64,000 bases of DNA. Origin: an uncultured Marinicella sp. Its GTDB lineage: Bacteria > Pseudomonadota > Gammaproteobacteria > Xanthomonadales > Marinicellaceae. The stretch is from contig CANNAM010000012.1 of NCBI GenBank assembly GCA_947502595.1, positions 1 through 64,000 on the forward strand. The letters are read 5' to 3'. Position numbers and translations under genes: made by a program. The notes below the pieces were generated by a model, which saw only the letters and a list, made by a program, of their open reading frames with translations, did no database searches and was not told the DNA's origin. Every line of letters begins with the position of its first letter. The stretch's first letter is position 1. Of this stretch, positions 52,315 to 61,340 are shown piece by piece.

Positions 52315-53423
52315 GGTTGCTCTCCTGAACTTTTATGTTCAAATGATTGCAGCCACAGTCCTGCTGCAGAGTTTGGCTTAATTTGATGCTTTAAATCATC
52401 TACCGCCAGTTTAGCAGTGCTCGATGGATTTAATTTCAGTGCCAGTAACAAATGGTTTTTTTCAAAGCTGTTGTTGGATAAAAGGTAATGCTCTTTTAGT
52501 AACAATGGCAAGTCTGGGTGGTTGGATTGACTCAACGCAAAAGCTGCACTTTCTGCATTGGCTGAATTTTTAAGCTGCTGCAGCAAGAAGCTTTGAACTG
52601 CCTGGTCATTGGTGAATTGACTTAACAGTGCAGTACTGAATGCACTGTCAACACCGTTGCTTGCGCTTTGTATGAGCATTGATTTGGCTAGTTGGGCAGT
52701 TAAATGTTGAGGCAAATGACGCAAGGTGAGTTGTCGCACTGCGGCTTGCTTTGAAGTCAGGGCTTTTTCAATTAAACCGACGTGGCCGCTGAATAAACCA
52801 ACGTGACTGAGCAAAGGGTCCAGTCCTGAGTTTGCTTTAACTTCAGTGCTTAACATGTTGACCAGTTGCTCAAATTTGTTTTCATCTAAAGCTGCGATGC
52901 TGTTTTTGACCCCCAACCATTGTGGACGGCGCTGGCTGCTGTCTGTTTGTAGTAGCGAGTTGATTTCGTCCAGAGCAGCGTACATGTCTTGCTTGAACAA
53001 TTGATTGAAACGTTGTTCGCTGCGATAGGCTGACCAAATGTTTTCAATGCCATAAGCTTTGCTGTTGAGGTTGAATACTGCCACCGGTAAATGACCTTCA
53101 TCAGCAGTTCGGGTGGCTTGTATGGCATAGGTTTTCATGCGATTAATAAAATCTTGATGGAAGTGCTGTGGTGGTTGTTGCGCTATGGCTGTCAGTAAGT
53201 TAAATAAGATGTATTCACGTTGTAAAGGCGACATTTCAGCCTTAAATAATTCTTCAATCACAGTTGTAGGCTGCTGGTTATTGAAATAACTGTGAATATA
53301 TTGCGTTGATAAGTCTTGCAGTACAGTTTGGTTGAGTTGCTGATCAATTTCATAATCACTGTAGAACAATGCATGCGCATTCACTGTGCTTAATAAGCCG
53401 ATTAATAAAAATACCTGTTTCAT
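52311..53423 (-). CDS. Exported alpha-helical repeat protein, partner of the M14 peptidase
   Basis: This 370-residue protein is not recognised. It has a signal peptide (MKQVFLLIGLLSTVNAHA) and is mainly short amphipathic helices, with a HEAT-like pattern in the second half (SKQAAVRQLTLRHLPQHLTA, FALSQSNHPDLPLLLKEHYL, SFEKNHLLLALKLNPSSTAK). The start is ATG 53423 rather than TTG 53435. Its stop overlaps the start of the M14 carboxypeptidase gene (ATGA), so they are coupled; a chaperone, inhibitor or scaffold role for the peptidase is inferred. Confidence 0.65.
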   Translation of the reverse strand: MKQVFLLIGLLSTVNAHALFYSDYEIDQQLNQTVLQDLSTQYIHSYFNNQQPTTVIEELFKAEMSPLQREYILFNLLTAIAQQPPQHFHQDFINRMKTYAIQATRTADEGHLPVAVFNLNSKAYGIENIWSAYRSEQRFNQLFKQDMYAALDEINSLLQTDSSQRRPQWLGVKNSIAALDENKFEQLVNMLSTEVKANSGLDPLLSHVGLFSGHVGLIEKALTSKQAAVRQLTLRHLPQHLTAQLAKSMLIQSASNGVDSAFSTALLSQFTNDQAVQSFLLQQLKNSANAESAAFALSQSNHPDLPLLLKEHYLLSNNSFEKNHLLLALKLNPSSTAKLAVDDLKHQIKPNSAAGLWLQSFEHKSSGEQP

Positions 53424-53559
53424 CTCATGTTCCAAAAGTGATTTGTTTAAATATATTAAACGATGTGTTTCGTATTTTCAATTTCAACAGCTGCTTTTGT
53501 GTCTGTGTTTTATTGGTTGATGATGCTAAAATCTCCCTTTTGAACGACAGCAAGTTTGT

Positions 53560-55800
53560 ATGACTCAATCCTTGGATTTTGAAACCATATCAATGGGCGA
53601 ATATGCCGAGCGCTCCTATTTAGATTATTCCATGTACGTGGTGCTTGATCGGGCCTTGCCTTTTGTTGGGGATGGCTTGAAACCGGTGCAACGGCGCATT
53701 GTTTATGCGATGAGTGAGCTGGGCTTATCCAACCAGTCCAAACACAAAAAATCAGCACGCACCATTGGTGATGTAATTGGTAAATTTCATCCCCACGGTG
53801 ATTCAGCCTGTTATGAAGCCATGGTATTGATGGCTCAGTCCTTTTCTTACCGCTATCCATTGGTTGACGGGCAGGGCAACTTTGGCTCACCTGATGACCC
53901 CAAGTCTTTTGCTGCCATGCGTTACACCGAATCGCGGTTAACCCCATATGCCAAAACATTGTTGTCTGAATTACCACATGGCACCGTTGATTGGGGCCCG
54001 AATTTTGATGGCACCATGGATGAGCCCTTGTGGTTACCTGCCAGGTTGCCCAATGTGTTGCTCAATGGTGCATCTGGCATTGCAGTTGGCATGGCCACCG
54101 ATGTGCCGCCGCATAATTTAACAGAAGTGGCTCAGGCCACTTTACATTTATTGGATAATCCTGCTGCAGAAGTGGCTGACTTATGTGAATTCATTCAGGC
54201 CCCAGATTACCCAACTAAGGCAGAAATCATTACCCCGCATGCAGATATACTTAATATGTATGAAACGGGTCATGGTGGCATACGTATGCGTGCAGTGTAT
54301 GAGCGTGAAGGCAATGATGTGATCGTTACGGCGCTGCCGCACCAAGCCTCAGGCAGTAAGGTGTTGGAACAAATTGCCAGTCAAATGCGGGCCAAAAAAC
54401 TACCGATGGTCAGTGATTTACGAGATGAATCAGACCACGAAAACCCAGTTCGTTTGGTGATTACTGCACGTTCTAATCGAATTGATTTTGATGCTTTGAT
54501 GTTACATTTATTTGCCACCACCGATTTAGAAAAAACCTACAAAGCCAATTTCAATGTCATTGGTTTAGACCGTCGCCCTCAGGTAAAAAACCTGAAAATG
54601 ATCTTGCAAGAGTGGCTGCGCTTCAGAACTGAAACGGTGCGCCGTCGTTTACAATTTAGGTTAGATAAAGTAGATGCCAGATTACATATTTTAGCTGGCT
54701 TGTTGGTGGCTTATTTGAACTTGGATGAAGTCATCAGAATCATTCGTTATGAAGATGAACCAAAGCAAGAATTGATCAAGGCGTTTAAATTGTCTGACAT
54801 TCAAGCCGATGCCATTTTAGATACACGTTTACGTAACTTGGCGCGCTTAGAAGAAATGAAAATCCGCACTGAACAAACTGAGTTGCAAGCGGAAAAAGAT
54901 GAATTAGAAGGCATTTTGAAATCCAGAGCTCGGATGAAAACGTTGATTCGCAATGAAATCAAAGCCGATATGGAACAGTACGGTGATGTGCGTAAAACCC
55001 AAATTGCTGAACGTGAATCTGCACAAGTGTTTGATGAAACCAAGTTAGTCCCCAGTGAACCAAGCACCATTATTTTGTCAACTGCAGGATGGGTCAGGGC
55101 TGCCAAAGGCCATGACATTGATCCCGGGTCTTTGAATTATAAAGCTGGGGATGAATTCTTAGACAGTGCTTTGGGTCGCAGTAATTTAATTTCTGTGTTT
55201 TTGTCTGCTGACGGCAGGGCATTCAGTTTACCGACGCACACCTTGCCTTCAGCACGTGGACAAGGCGAGCCGTTGACCACTAAATTTAATTTCAAAAATA
55301 ACTTATTACCCATCTCGGTGACTTGTCAGTTGCCTAATGCCAGGTTGTTGATGTGTTCAGATGCCGGTTATGGCTACCATGGGGTGATGGAAAATCTGTA
55401 CAGTAAAATGAAGGCAGGGAAGCATGTGTTGAGCGTGCCTAAAGGCTTCAGTGCAATGAAGCCCACATGGATTGAAAAATTACCAGATGCCCATGTGGTT
55501 TGTGTCACCACCGCTGGCTATATGTTGGTGTTCCCATTAGATGAATTGCCAGAGTTGGCCAAAGGCAAGGGCAATAAGCTCATCAATATACCCGCCAAAC
55601 GTTTAAAAGCCGGTGAGGAAAAATTGGCCGCAACTTTGGCCATTACTCCAGATGATTCATTCTTGATTCATGCCGGAGCCAGGTATATCAGGTTCAAATG
55701 GAAAGATTTAGTCAATTACATTGGACACCGAGCGAAACGTGGTTTAGTGTTGCCCCAGGGTTTCCGCAATGTGGACCGTGTAGAGATTGAAAAGGACTGA
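53560..55800 (+). CDS. parC: DNA topoisomerase IV subunit A
   Basis: This 746-residue subunit cuts and rejoins DNA to unlink daughter chromosomes, with ParE. The catalytic Tyr is Tyr122 in [15 protein letters not shown]. The quinolone-resistance region around [20 protein letters not shown] is intact with Ser at the usual site. The short C-terminal domain (about 500-746) with three to four beta-propeller blades (for example [11 protein letters not shown]-like [15 protein letters not shown]) and lack of a GyrA box mark ParC rather than GyrA. parE is not in the window. Confidence 0.95.
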   Translation: MTQSLDFETISMGEYAERSYLDYSMYVVLDRALPFVGDGLKPVQRRIVYAMSELGLSNQSKHKKSARTIGDVIGKFHPHGDSACYEAMVLMAQSFSYRYPLVDGQGNFGSPDDPKSFAAMRYTESRLTPYAKTLLSELPHGTVDWGPNFDGTMDEPLWLPARLPNVLLNGASGIAVGMATDVPPHNLTEVAQATLHLLDNPAAEVADLCEFIQAPDYPTKAEIITPHADILNMYETGHGGIRMRAVYEREGNDVIVTALPHQASGSKVLEQIASQMRAKKLPMVSDLRDESDHENPVRLVITARSNRIDFDALMLHLFATTDLEKTYKANFNVIGLDRRPQVKNLKMILQEWLRFRTETVRRRLQFRLDKVDARLHILAGLLVAYLNLDEVIRIIRYEDEPKQELIKAFKLSDIQADAILDTRLRNLARLEEMKIRTEQTELQAEKDELEGILKSRARMKTLIRNEIKADMEQYGDVRKTQIAERESAQVFDETKLVPSEPSTIILSTAGWVRAAKGHDIDPGSLNYKAGDEFLDSALGRSNLISVFLSADGRAFSLPTHTLPSARGQGEPLTTKFNFKNNLLPISVTCQLPNARLLMCSDAGYGYHGVMENLYSKMKAGKHVLSVPKGFSAMKPTWIEKLPDAHVVCVTTAGYMLVFPLDELPELAKGKGNKLINIPAKRLKAGEEKLAATLAITPDDSFLIHAGARYIRFKWKDLVNYIGHRAKRGLVLPQGFRNVDRVEIEKD

Positions 55801-55803
55801 CTG

Positions 55804-56643
55804 TTGAAAACCATCAATGTATTAAGTACAGCTGTGTTGTTGCTGTTGGCTGTTGAAGTTGCAGCCACCGCCAGTGTGCACAGTTTAAACGCTTGTCCAG
55901 ACATGATATTTATTGATGGCATTGAAGATGCTGCTGTACCTTCTGGTGGTTTGGGTGGCTTGTATCCAGGTGCTCAAGTCAGGACTGTGACTGTGGGTGC
56001 AGCGCAACATGACTACTACCTTTACGTGCCTACTTCATATACCCCATCATCACCCATGCCAATGCTGGTGGCTTGGCATGGTTCTGTGATTAATCAAGCA
56101 GCCATTCCATTGGTGGCTCAACAAACCCGAGACTTTTGGCAAAGTGAAGCCGAAGCGCAAAGATTTATCGTGGTGGCGCAAGCCGCAACTGGTGGCACTG
56201 GTTGTGCACCTTGTGGTTGGCGTTCCAGTGATGTATCGGTATTAAGTGCGCTGCTAAGTGATGTGCAGGCAGATTACAACATAGCAACCACCCGACGGTA
56301 TGCATGGGGGTATTCAGCTGGAGGACATATCATGCATTATTTAGGCTTGTTGAATTCAGAGTTTTTTGCAGCTTATGCCGTCAGCGGTGCTGAATTAAGC
56401 TTTGCGGCCAGTCAAGCCGTATACCCAACATCGGCAACACGCAAAATTCCAACCTATATTTCAGTTGGTCAGTCAGATTTTTATTACCCTTATGCGCAAG
56501 CCGATATAATAACTTTTTTACAGGCTGGCTGGGAATTGAATCATAATTTATGGTTTGATGACTTTATTGGTGGGCATGAAATAAACCACCAATTACCAAC
56601 GCAAGCTTGGAATAAAATATGTATTTCAACCACTTTAGACTGA
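55804..56643 (+). CDS. Secreted esterase of the PHB-depolymerase-like alpha/beta-hydrolase type
   Basis: This 279-residue protein has a signal peptide (about 1-22) and starts with TTG, 8 nt after AAGGA; no ATG gives a signal. Next is the motif PDMIFIDGIED (about 32-42), then an alpha/beta-hydrolase domain: YYLYVPTSYTPSSPMPMLVA, the oxyanion WHGS, the nucleophile in YAWGYSAGGHIMHYL (Ser about 177) and a likely catalytic His in GGHEINHQLP. It resembles feruloyl-esterase or poly-hydroxybutyrate depolymerase LpqC types. It is 3 nt after parC; co-transcription is likely but a functional link is not. Confidence 0.75.
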   Translation: MKTINVLSTAVLLLLAVEVAATASVHSLNACPDMIFIDGIEDAAVPSGGLGGLYPGAQVRTVTVGAAQHDYYLYVPTSYTPSSPMPMLVAWHGSVINQAAIPLVAQQTRDFWQSEAEAQRFIVVAQAATGGTGCAPCGWRSSDVSVLSALLSDVQADYNIATTRRYAWGYSAGGHIMHYLGLLNSEFFAAYAVSGAELSFAASQAVYPTSATRKIPTYISVGQSDFYYPYAQADIITFLQAGWELNHNLWFDDFIGGHEINHQLPTQAWNKICISTTLD

Positions 56644-56659
56644 CAACAGCTAGAATGAT

Positions 56660-57124
56660 ATGACCGATAACAAAACCATAGAACTGGGCTGGAAAGAATA
56701 TGCCGCATTGCCTGAGCTGGGTGTGGATCGCATCCATGTGAAAGTGGATACAGGTGCCAAAACCAGTGCCATCCATACCTTAAAAAATAAGGTATTTAAA
56801 AAAAATAACCAATCATGGGTAAGGTTCACTTTAGCCCCTTATCAAGAAGATGACGACACCACCCTAGTGTGTGAAATGCCAGTCAAGGACCAAAGAACCA
56901 TTACCAGCTCCAACGGTCATAAATCAGAACGTATTGTGATTGAAACCAAATTGGTAATAGGTGATGTGGAGCGACAAATTGAGCTGACTTTGGTGTGTCG
57001 TAAAAAAATGAAATTCAGGATGTTGTTGGGTCGACAAGCCATGCAAGGTATGGTGGTGAAACCCAAAATGTCACATTTAACCACCCAAAAAGCAACCCCC
57101 AAAAAGGACGACAGAAAAACATGA
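56660..57124 (+). CDS. RimB-like retropepsin-fold protein (ATP-dependent zinc protease family)
   Basis: This 154-residue protein belongs to the family often annotated as ATP-dependent zinc protease. It has a retropepsin-like Asp motif, [13 protein letters not shown] (about residues 28-40), and the C-terminal flank [16 protein letters not shown]. It ends with a Lys-rich tail. The 4-nt ATGA overlap with rimK fits the rimB-rimK pair that controls glutamate tails on ribosomal protein S6 in Pseudomonas. Protease activity is assumed from the family. Confidence 0.8.
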   Translation: MTDNKTIELGWKEYAALPELGVDRIHVKVDTGAKTSAIHTLKNKVFKKNNQSWVRFTLAPYQEDDDTTLVCEMPVKDQRTITSSNGHKSERIVIETKLVIGDVERQIELTLVCRKKMKFRMLLGRQAMQGMVVKPKMSHLTTQKATPKKDDRKT

Positions 57125-58029
57125 AAATAGCCATATTATCAAGAAACCCAAGACTGTACTCAACCAAACGACTGGTAGAAGCTGCTGCAGCACGAGGCCA
57201 TGAGGTCAGGGTGTTGGATCATCTGCGTTGCTATATGAATATTTCTTCCAGCAAGCCTACCTTACATTACAGGGGGGAAGATTTACCGGTCTATGATGCT
57301 GTAATTCCTAGGATTGGTGCTTCGGTGACTTTTTATGGAACAGCTGTTTCACGCCAATTAGAAATGATGGGTGTTTATCCAGTCAATGAAAGTGTAGCCA
57401 TTACCCGTTCCCGAGATAAATTGCGTTCATTGCAATTGTTGTCCAGAAAAGGCATTGGTATGCCGATTACCGGCTTTGCCAATTCTCCAGATGACATTCA
57501 AGATTTGATTAAAATGGTCGGCGGCGCACCGTTGGTGATTAAGTTGCTCGAAGGCACCCAAGGCATAGGTGTGGTGTTGGCTGAAACCAAAAAAGCCGCA
57601 GAATCAGTGATTGAAGCTTTTCTGGGATTGAATGCCAACATCATGGTGCAAGAGTTCATTAAAGAGGCCGGTGGTGCTGACATCCGTTGTTTTGTGGTAG
57701 GTGGCAAAGTGGTTGCGGCTATGAAACGTCAAGGAGCAGAAGGTGAATTCCGTTCTAATTTACACCGCGGTGGCTCAGCTACTTTGGTTAAATTGACACC
57801 AGATGAGCGGAAAACTGCGGTAAAAGCGGCACAAATCATGGGTTTGAATGTGGCTGGAGTTGATATTTTAAGGTCGTCACGTGGCCCGGTGGTGATGGAG
57901 GTCAATTCATCTCCTGGTTTAGAGGGCATTGAAAAAGCCACTGGTAAAGACGTGGCTGGTATCATTATTAAATTCATTGAAGACAACGCCAAGCCACACA
58001 GAACCAGAACCAAAGGTGCTGCAGGCTAA
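57121..58029 (+). CDS. rimK: Ribosomal protein S6 modification ligase RimK
   Basis: This 302-residue ATP-grasp enzyme adds glutamates to the C-terminus of ribosomal protein S6. It opens [20 protein letters not shown] and has the ATP-grasp segments [20 protein letters not shown] (about 139-158), [20 protein letters not shown] (about 177-196) and [19 protein letters not shown] (about 256-274). Length equals E. coli RimK (300). The gene overlaps the RimB-like gene by 4 nt and is closed by a terminator. Confidence 0.95.
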   Translation: MKIAILSRNPRLYSTKRLVEAAAARGHEVRVLDHLRCYMNISSSKPTLHYRGEDLPVYDAVIPRIGASVTFYGTAVSRQLEMMGVYPVNESVAITRSRDKLRSLQLLSRKGIGMPITGFANSPDDIQDLIKMVGGAPLVIKLLEGTQGIGVVLAETKKAAESVIEAFLGLNANIMVQEFIKEAGGADIRCFVVGGKVVAAMKRQGAEGEFRSNLHRGGSATLVKLTPDERKTAVKAAQIMGLNVAGVDILRSSRGPVVMEVNSSPGLEGIEKATGKDVAGIIIKFIEDNAKPHRTRTKGAAG

Positions 58030-58053
58030 ATAAATAAATCGCTGAATAGTTAA

Positions 58054-58081
58054 AGGCCGCTTAATTTTCTGCGGCTTTTTT
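58054..58081 (+). terminator. Terminator of rimB-rimK
   Basis: GCCGC (58056-58060) pairs with GCGGC (58071-58075), followed by six T. It overlaps the end of the convergent gene, which terminates within it. Confidence 0.7.
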
Positions 58082-58537
58082 GTGTTTATCTATAAATTCC
58101 CTGATGTTACGTTGACCGTCAATCGTATCAACCAACGTACAGATGTTATCTATACATGCAGCTGCAGTTTCTTTGCCGCTGTTCATACATCGGTACGTAC
58201 ATTTGGAACCGCTGCTGTGGTCAAGATTGTTTTTCAATTGCTGTATAAGAACATGGTTGGACAAGTTCACTACACTGCTACAGCCAAATGGGCAGCCATA
58301 GTATGTTTTAATACAATCTCTTGCTGCATTGCACGATTGTGGTTTTCTGATTAACTCCTGAATAGTAGCGGTGAGTTTATTGCGCTCTGAATCATCCGTG
58401 ACTATATCGGTGAATTCGACAGCAGTTTTGTTGTTGGTATTGGTGACATCAACAGGTGAATTAAATAGTTGAAATAGACCTAAGCAAAACAGGGCCGTCA
58501 TGGTTAAGACAATTAAAATACCAATGAACCATTTCAT
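58061..58537 (-). CDS. Hypothetical Cys-rich protein with N-terminal membrane anchor
   Basis: This 158-residue protein is not recognised. Residues 4-26 (FIGILIVLTMTALFCLGLFQ) are a transmembrane helix or uncleaved signal. The body has seven to eight Cys (SCNAARDCIKTYYGCPFGCS, SKCTYRCMNSG, ACIDNICTLV), suggesting disulphides in the periplasm. The start ATG 58537 is chosen because it gives the membrane anchor; the frame extends to 58636, but that part is untypical, and no Shine-Dalgarno supports either. Confidence 0.6.
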   Translation of the reverse strand: MKWFIGILIVLTMTALFCLGLFQLFNSPVDVTNTNNKTAVEFTDIVTDDSERNKLTATIQELIRKPQSCNAARDCIKTYYGCPFGCSSVVNLSNHVLIQQLKNNLDHSSGSKCTYRCMNSGKETAAACIDNICTLVDTIDGQRNIREFIDKHKKAAEN

Positions 58538-58636
58538 GTTGTATTCGTTTATATGAGTGAGGTAGGTAGTCAGTATATTGGATAATTCAACAGGTTTGCA
58601 TTTTTTTATCTGAGTGCAAACTTTTATTACAAACAT

Positions 58637-58667
58637 AAAAAAACCACTGAGTCAGTCTCAGTGGTTT
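58637..58667 (-). terminator. Terminator of the DUF4398-OmpA operon
   Basis: On the minus strand AAACCACTGAG (58667-58657) pairs with CTCAGTGGTTT (58651-58641) around ACTGA, followed by seven T. It lies 24 nt after the OmpA-domain gene stop. Confidence 0.8.
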
Positions 58668-58690
58668 TATATTAAGTCAACAGGCAGTGC

Positions 58691-59773
58691 TTATTCGTCG
58701 TCTTGCGGTAAGATGATTTCTACCCGTCTGTTTTGTTGTCTGCCTTCATTGGTGTCATTTGTAGCAACTGGAAAATCAAAACCTAAACCATCGGTCGAAA
58801 TTCTGCCGCCATCAATACCTTGGCTGACTAAATAGTTTTTCACTGATTCAGCTCTTTTTTCAGACAGGCTTATGTTATAGGCTTTGCTACCTATGTTGTC
58901 GGTATGGCCTTCAACAATAACCGCTTGCTCAAGGTCAGCATGCAAAGCTTTGACCAAGGGGGCCAAGTTTCTGGCTGCACCGTCTTTTAATTCAGCTTTG
59001 TTGAATGCAAACAGCACATCACCCAAAGTAATGACCAAACCACGTTCTGTTTGTTTGGCTTTCAGGTCAGTTAATTCATTCTCTAATTGCTGCATGGCTG
59101 CTTTGGCTGCTGCTGCTTCAGCAATGGCTGCTTCGGCTTTTGCTGCTTCAGCTGCTGCCACAATTCTGGCTTTTTCAGCTTCACTCATGGCAGATGAGGC
59201 AGCTGCTTCTGCTTCAGCGCGTAATTTTTCAGCTTCAGCACGTGCTTCAAGGGCCAATTGTTTTTGTTCACTTGCATATTGCGCAGTGGCCAATGCTTCA
59301 TCACGCATCATGCGGGCTTCTTCAGCTTCTTTCATGGCCAACTCCCTTTGGGCTTTGGCAGCTTCTGCACTGGCATTGGCTTGCTGAGCACGTTGGGTGG
59401 CTAAATCAGCTTCCAAAGTTCTTGATTCCAGTACCAGCATACTTTGCTCTTCAACCAAGTTTTTACGACGGTCATCAAACCATTTGGCTTGTGCAGAGTA
59501 TTTTGCTAACTCAATCAAGCGATCAGTGGCATAAATGGCGTAGTCTAAATCTTCAGCATTCATGTCAGAAAATTCGCTTTTGACCTGACCCAATGCATTT
59601 TGTGCACGTCTCAATTCATCACCACCCCGTTTGGCCAATTCTGCATTAGACATCAAGTCACTGAGCTGATTTTCTAATGTGGATATTCTTGGATCCATTT
59701 CTGGTGTTGATGCACAAGATGCCAATAAAGCAAACATGAACACCATAGTGATTGTTTGGTTTAAATTTTTCAT
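58691..59773 (-). CDS. OmpA-domain lipoprotein with coiled-coil stalk (DUF4398-linked)
   Basis: This 360-residue lipoprotein has a signal with LLASCAS (Cys20 lipidated), a DUF4398-like helical part (about 30-100), an Ala/Glu/Lys-rich coiled coil (about 105-235, many AEAAKAEA-type repeats), and an OmpA/Pal peptidoglycan-binding domain (about 240-355) with VEGHTDNIGSKAYNISLSEK and GRQQNRRVEI. It should span from the outer membrane to peptidoglycan. The coiled coil is long for the family. It overlaps the DUF4398 gene by 4 nt. Confidence 0.88.
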   Translation of the reverse strand: MKNLNQTITMVFMFALLASCASTPEMDPRISTLENQLSDLMSNAELAKRGGDELRRAQNALGQVKSEFSDMNAEDLDYAIYATDRLIELAKYSAQAKWFDDRRKNLVEEQSMLVLESRTLEADLATQRAQQANASAEAAKAQRELAMKEAEEARMMRDEALATAQYASEQKQLALEARAEAEKLRAEAEAAASSAMSEAEKARIVAAAEAAKAEAAIAEAAAAKAAMQQLENELTDLKAKQTERGLVITLGDVLFAFNKAELKDGAARNLAPLVKALHADLEQAVIVEGHTDNIGSKAYNISLSEKRAESVKNYLVSQGIDGGRISTDGLGFDFPVATNDTNEGRQQNRRVEIILPQDDE

Positions 59774-60144
59774 TGCATACTCCTTTTACGGTTCAATTCT
59801 GAACGCAGTAAATCTACTGCTGATTTTAAATCATTGTATGATTTTTCAGCTTTAGCAGCTTGTGATTTGGCATCAGCCACTTCGGCATCACGTTGAGCCA
59901 TTTTGGCTGAAACCTCTGCATCAACCCATTTTCTTTTTTCTAATTGTACTGAGGCTCTACCAAGATTGTCCCTAGATGATTTTAATAAATAGGCAGCATG
60001 TGTAGAAGCGCCATTTCTTTCGGCTGATTCAATCAGTACTTTGGCTTGGTTGATGGCTTTATTACTGGCGTCGCGGTCAGCTAAGGCTGGGCTGGCGATG
60101 ACCACCATGGCGAATGCCACGGGTAATATTGATTTTAACTGCAT
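59770..60144 (-). CDS. DUF4398-domain periplasmic protein
   Basis: This 124-residue protein has a signal peptide (about 1-22, cut SPALA) and a helical DUF4398 domain: QAKVLIESAERNGASTHAAY, LKSSRDNLGRASVQLEKRKW and ADAKSQAAKAEKSYNDLKSA. DUF4398 proteins are usually encoded beside OmpA-like lipoproteins, as here (4-nt ATGA overlap). A structural role in the cell envelope is inferred; its sequence similarity with the N-terminal part of the partner suggests they arose by duplication. Confidence 0.85.
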   Translation of the reverse strand: MQLKSILPVAFAMVVIASPALADRDASNKAINQAKVLIESAERNGASTHAAYLLKSSRDNLGRASVQLEKRKWVDAEVSAKMAQRDAEVADAKSQAAKAEKSYNDLKSAVDLLRSELNRKRSMQ

Positions 60145-60287
60145 TTTTTTTCTCCTCTAAAAAATGTGTGTTAAGCGTACCAGAAGGCACGTCAAAATGA
60201 CATGAAAGCTTGTGCTTATGTCCAGCGCAGAAAATAGCTTACTTTGCAAAAAAAATCCAATGTTATTTAATCAATTATTGATGAAAA

Positions 60288-61322
60288 TCATGTCTCAATC
60301 GCAATGATTTCGCGCAGTATACTGGTGGCGTAGGCACCTGGTTGTAACATGAAGTTGATATGCAAGTTTTTGTCCTGCCAATGGTGCGTCAAATCATGGG
60401 CTTGGATGCGCATGGCACGGCGGTCTTGTTTGACCCGATGGCTGATAAAGCCAGGTGTGTAGGCAGGTAGGGAGCTGGCAATCTTGCTTTCAAGAGTGGC
60501 ACATTGTGCCGTACTTTGCACCGCATCTTCTCCCCAAAGTGCAGCAGTGAGGTGAATGTCAAATGTGTTTAATCGGTGCTTCAGCTCAGTGGCAGTTGCA
60601 TCGCTGGCAGGGAACCATGAGTGACTTTTGTCCAATTGTAAAATGTCTCCATCAATGACTTGATCCCAAACTTTTTGTTCAATGCGCTGTGCAACAATTA
60701 AATTAAAAATATGGCTGCGGGCAGAAGAAATCAACAAACCGCGCAATTTTTTGTTGTTGACTTTGATTTTACCTGCAAACCAATCTTGGGCTTGTTGGAT
60801 GTTGTTCAAGTCGTGACCAAAGCGCTGTGGACCAAAATAATTGGGAGCGCCTGTCTGTTTAAGCGCTGCAATGTTTTGCTCAATGACAGCCAGGTCACCT
60901 TGAACGTCGCGGACCACCAGTTTGAATTCATTGTGAGTCAATTGTCCAGATTTGATTTTACTTTGGTGCCAATGGTGTTCGAGTAATTTAACTTCATCAG
61001 GAAGTTTGGCTTTGATGGCAGTTGGATCTGAGATTTTAGGTAGTTGAACACTGAACCATTGTTGGGTGATGGCATGGCGGTCTTTAAGACCAGCGAAACC
61101 AACTTGGCGCGCTGGTACTTTACATGCACTGGCCAGTTGGGTAGCCACCCAAGCGGTGTTGCTGTGGGTTTTTTCAATTTTAAGCCACAGGTGTTCGCCA
61201 CTTTCGGTGAAGTCCATGTCGTGGTGTTCGATAACCAAAAAATCTGCGGCTGAGTTGCGTATTTTTCCAGTGGCTGTCGATGGGTTAAGGGCAGGGAATA
61301 AACGGTCGAATGTTGTGGGCAT
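60288..61322 (-). CDS. truD: tRNA pseudouridine-13 synthase
   Basis: This 344-residue enzyme makes pseudouridine 13 in tRNA. The catalytic Asp81 is in VGFAGLKDRHAITQQWFS, and the N-terminal signature SAADFLVIEHHDMDFTESGEHLWL and GAPNYFGPQRFG (near 155) are all present. The family insertion domain lies between residues about 160 and 300. In E. coli truD is next to surE; here it is 16 kb away and next to an unrelated hypothetical gene 18 nt upstream. Confidence 0.95.
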   Translation of the reverse strand: MPTTFDRLFPALNPSTATGKIRNSAADFLVIEHHDMDFTESGEHLWLKIEKTHSNTAWVATQLASACKVPARQVGFAGLKDRHAITQQWFSVQLPKISDPTAIKAKLPDEVKLLEHHWHQSKIKSGQLTHNEFKLVVRDVQGDLAVIEQNIAALKQTGAPNYFGPQRFGHDLNNIQQAQDWFAGKIKVNNKKLRGLLISSARSHIFNLIVAQRIEQKVWDQVIDGDILQLDKSHSWFPASDATATELKHRLNTFDIHLTAALWGEDAVQSTAQCATLESKIASSLPAYTPGFISHRVKQDRRAMRIQAHDLTHHWQDKNLHINFMLQPGAYATSILREIIAIET

Positions 61323-61340
61323 GTTTATATTAATGTGTGT

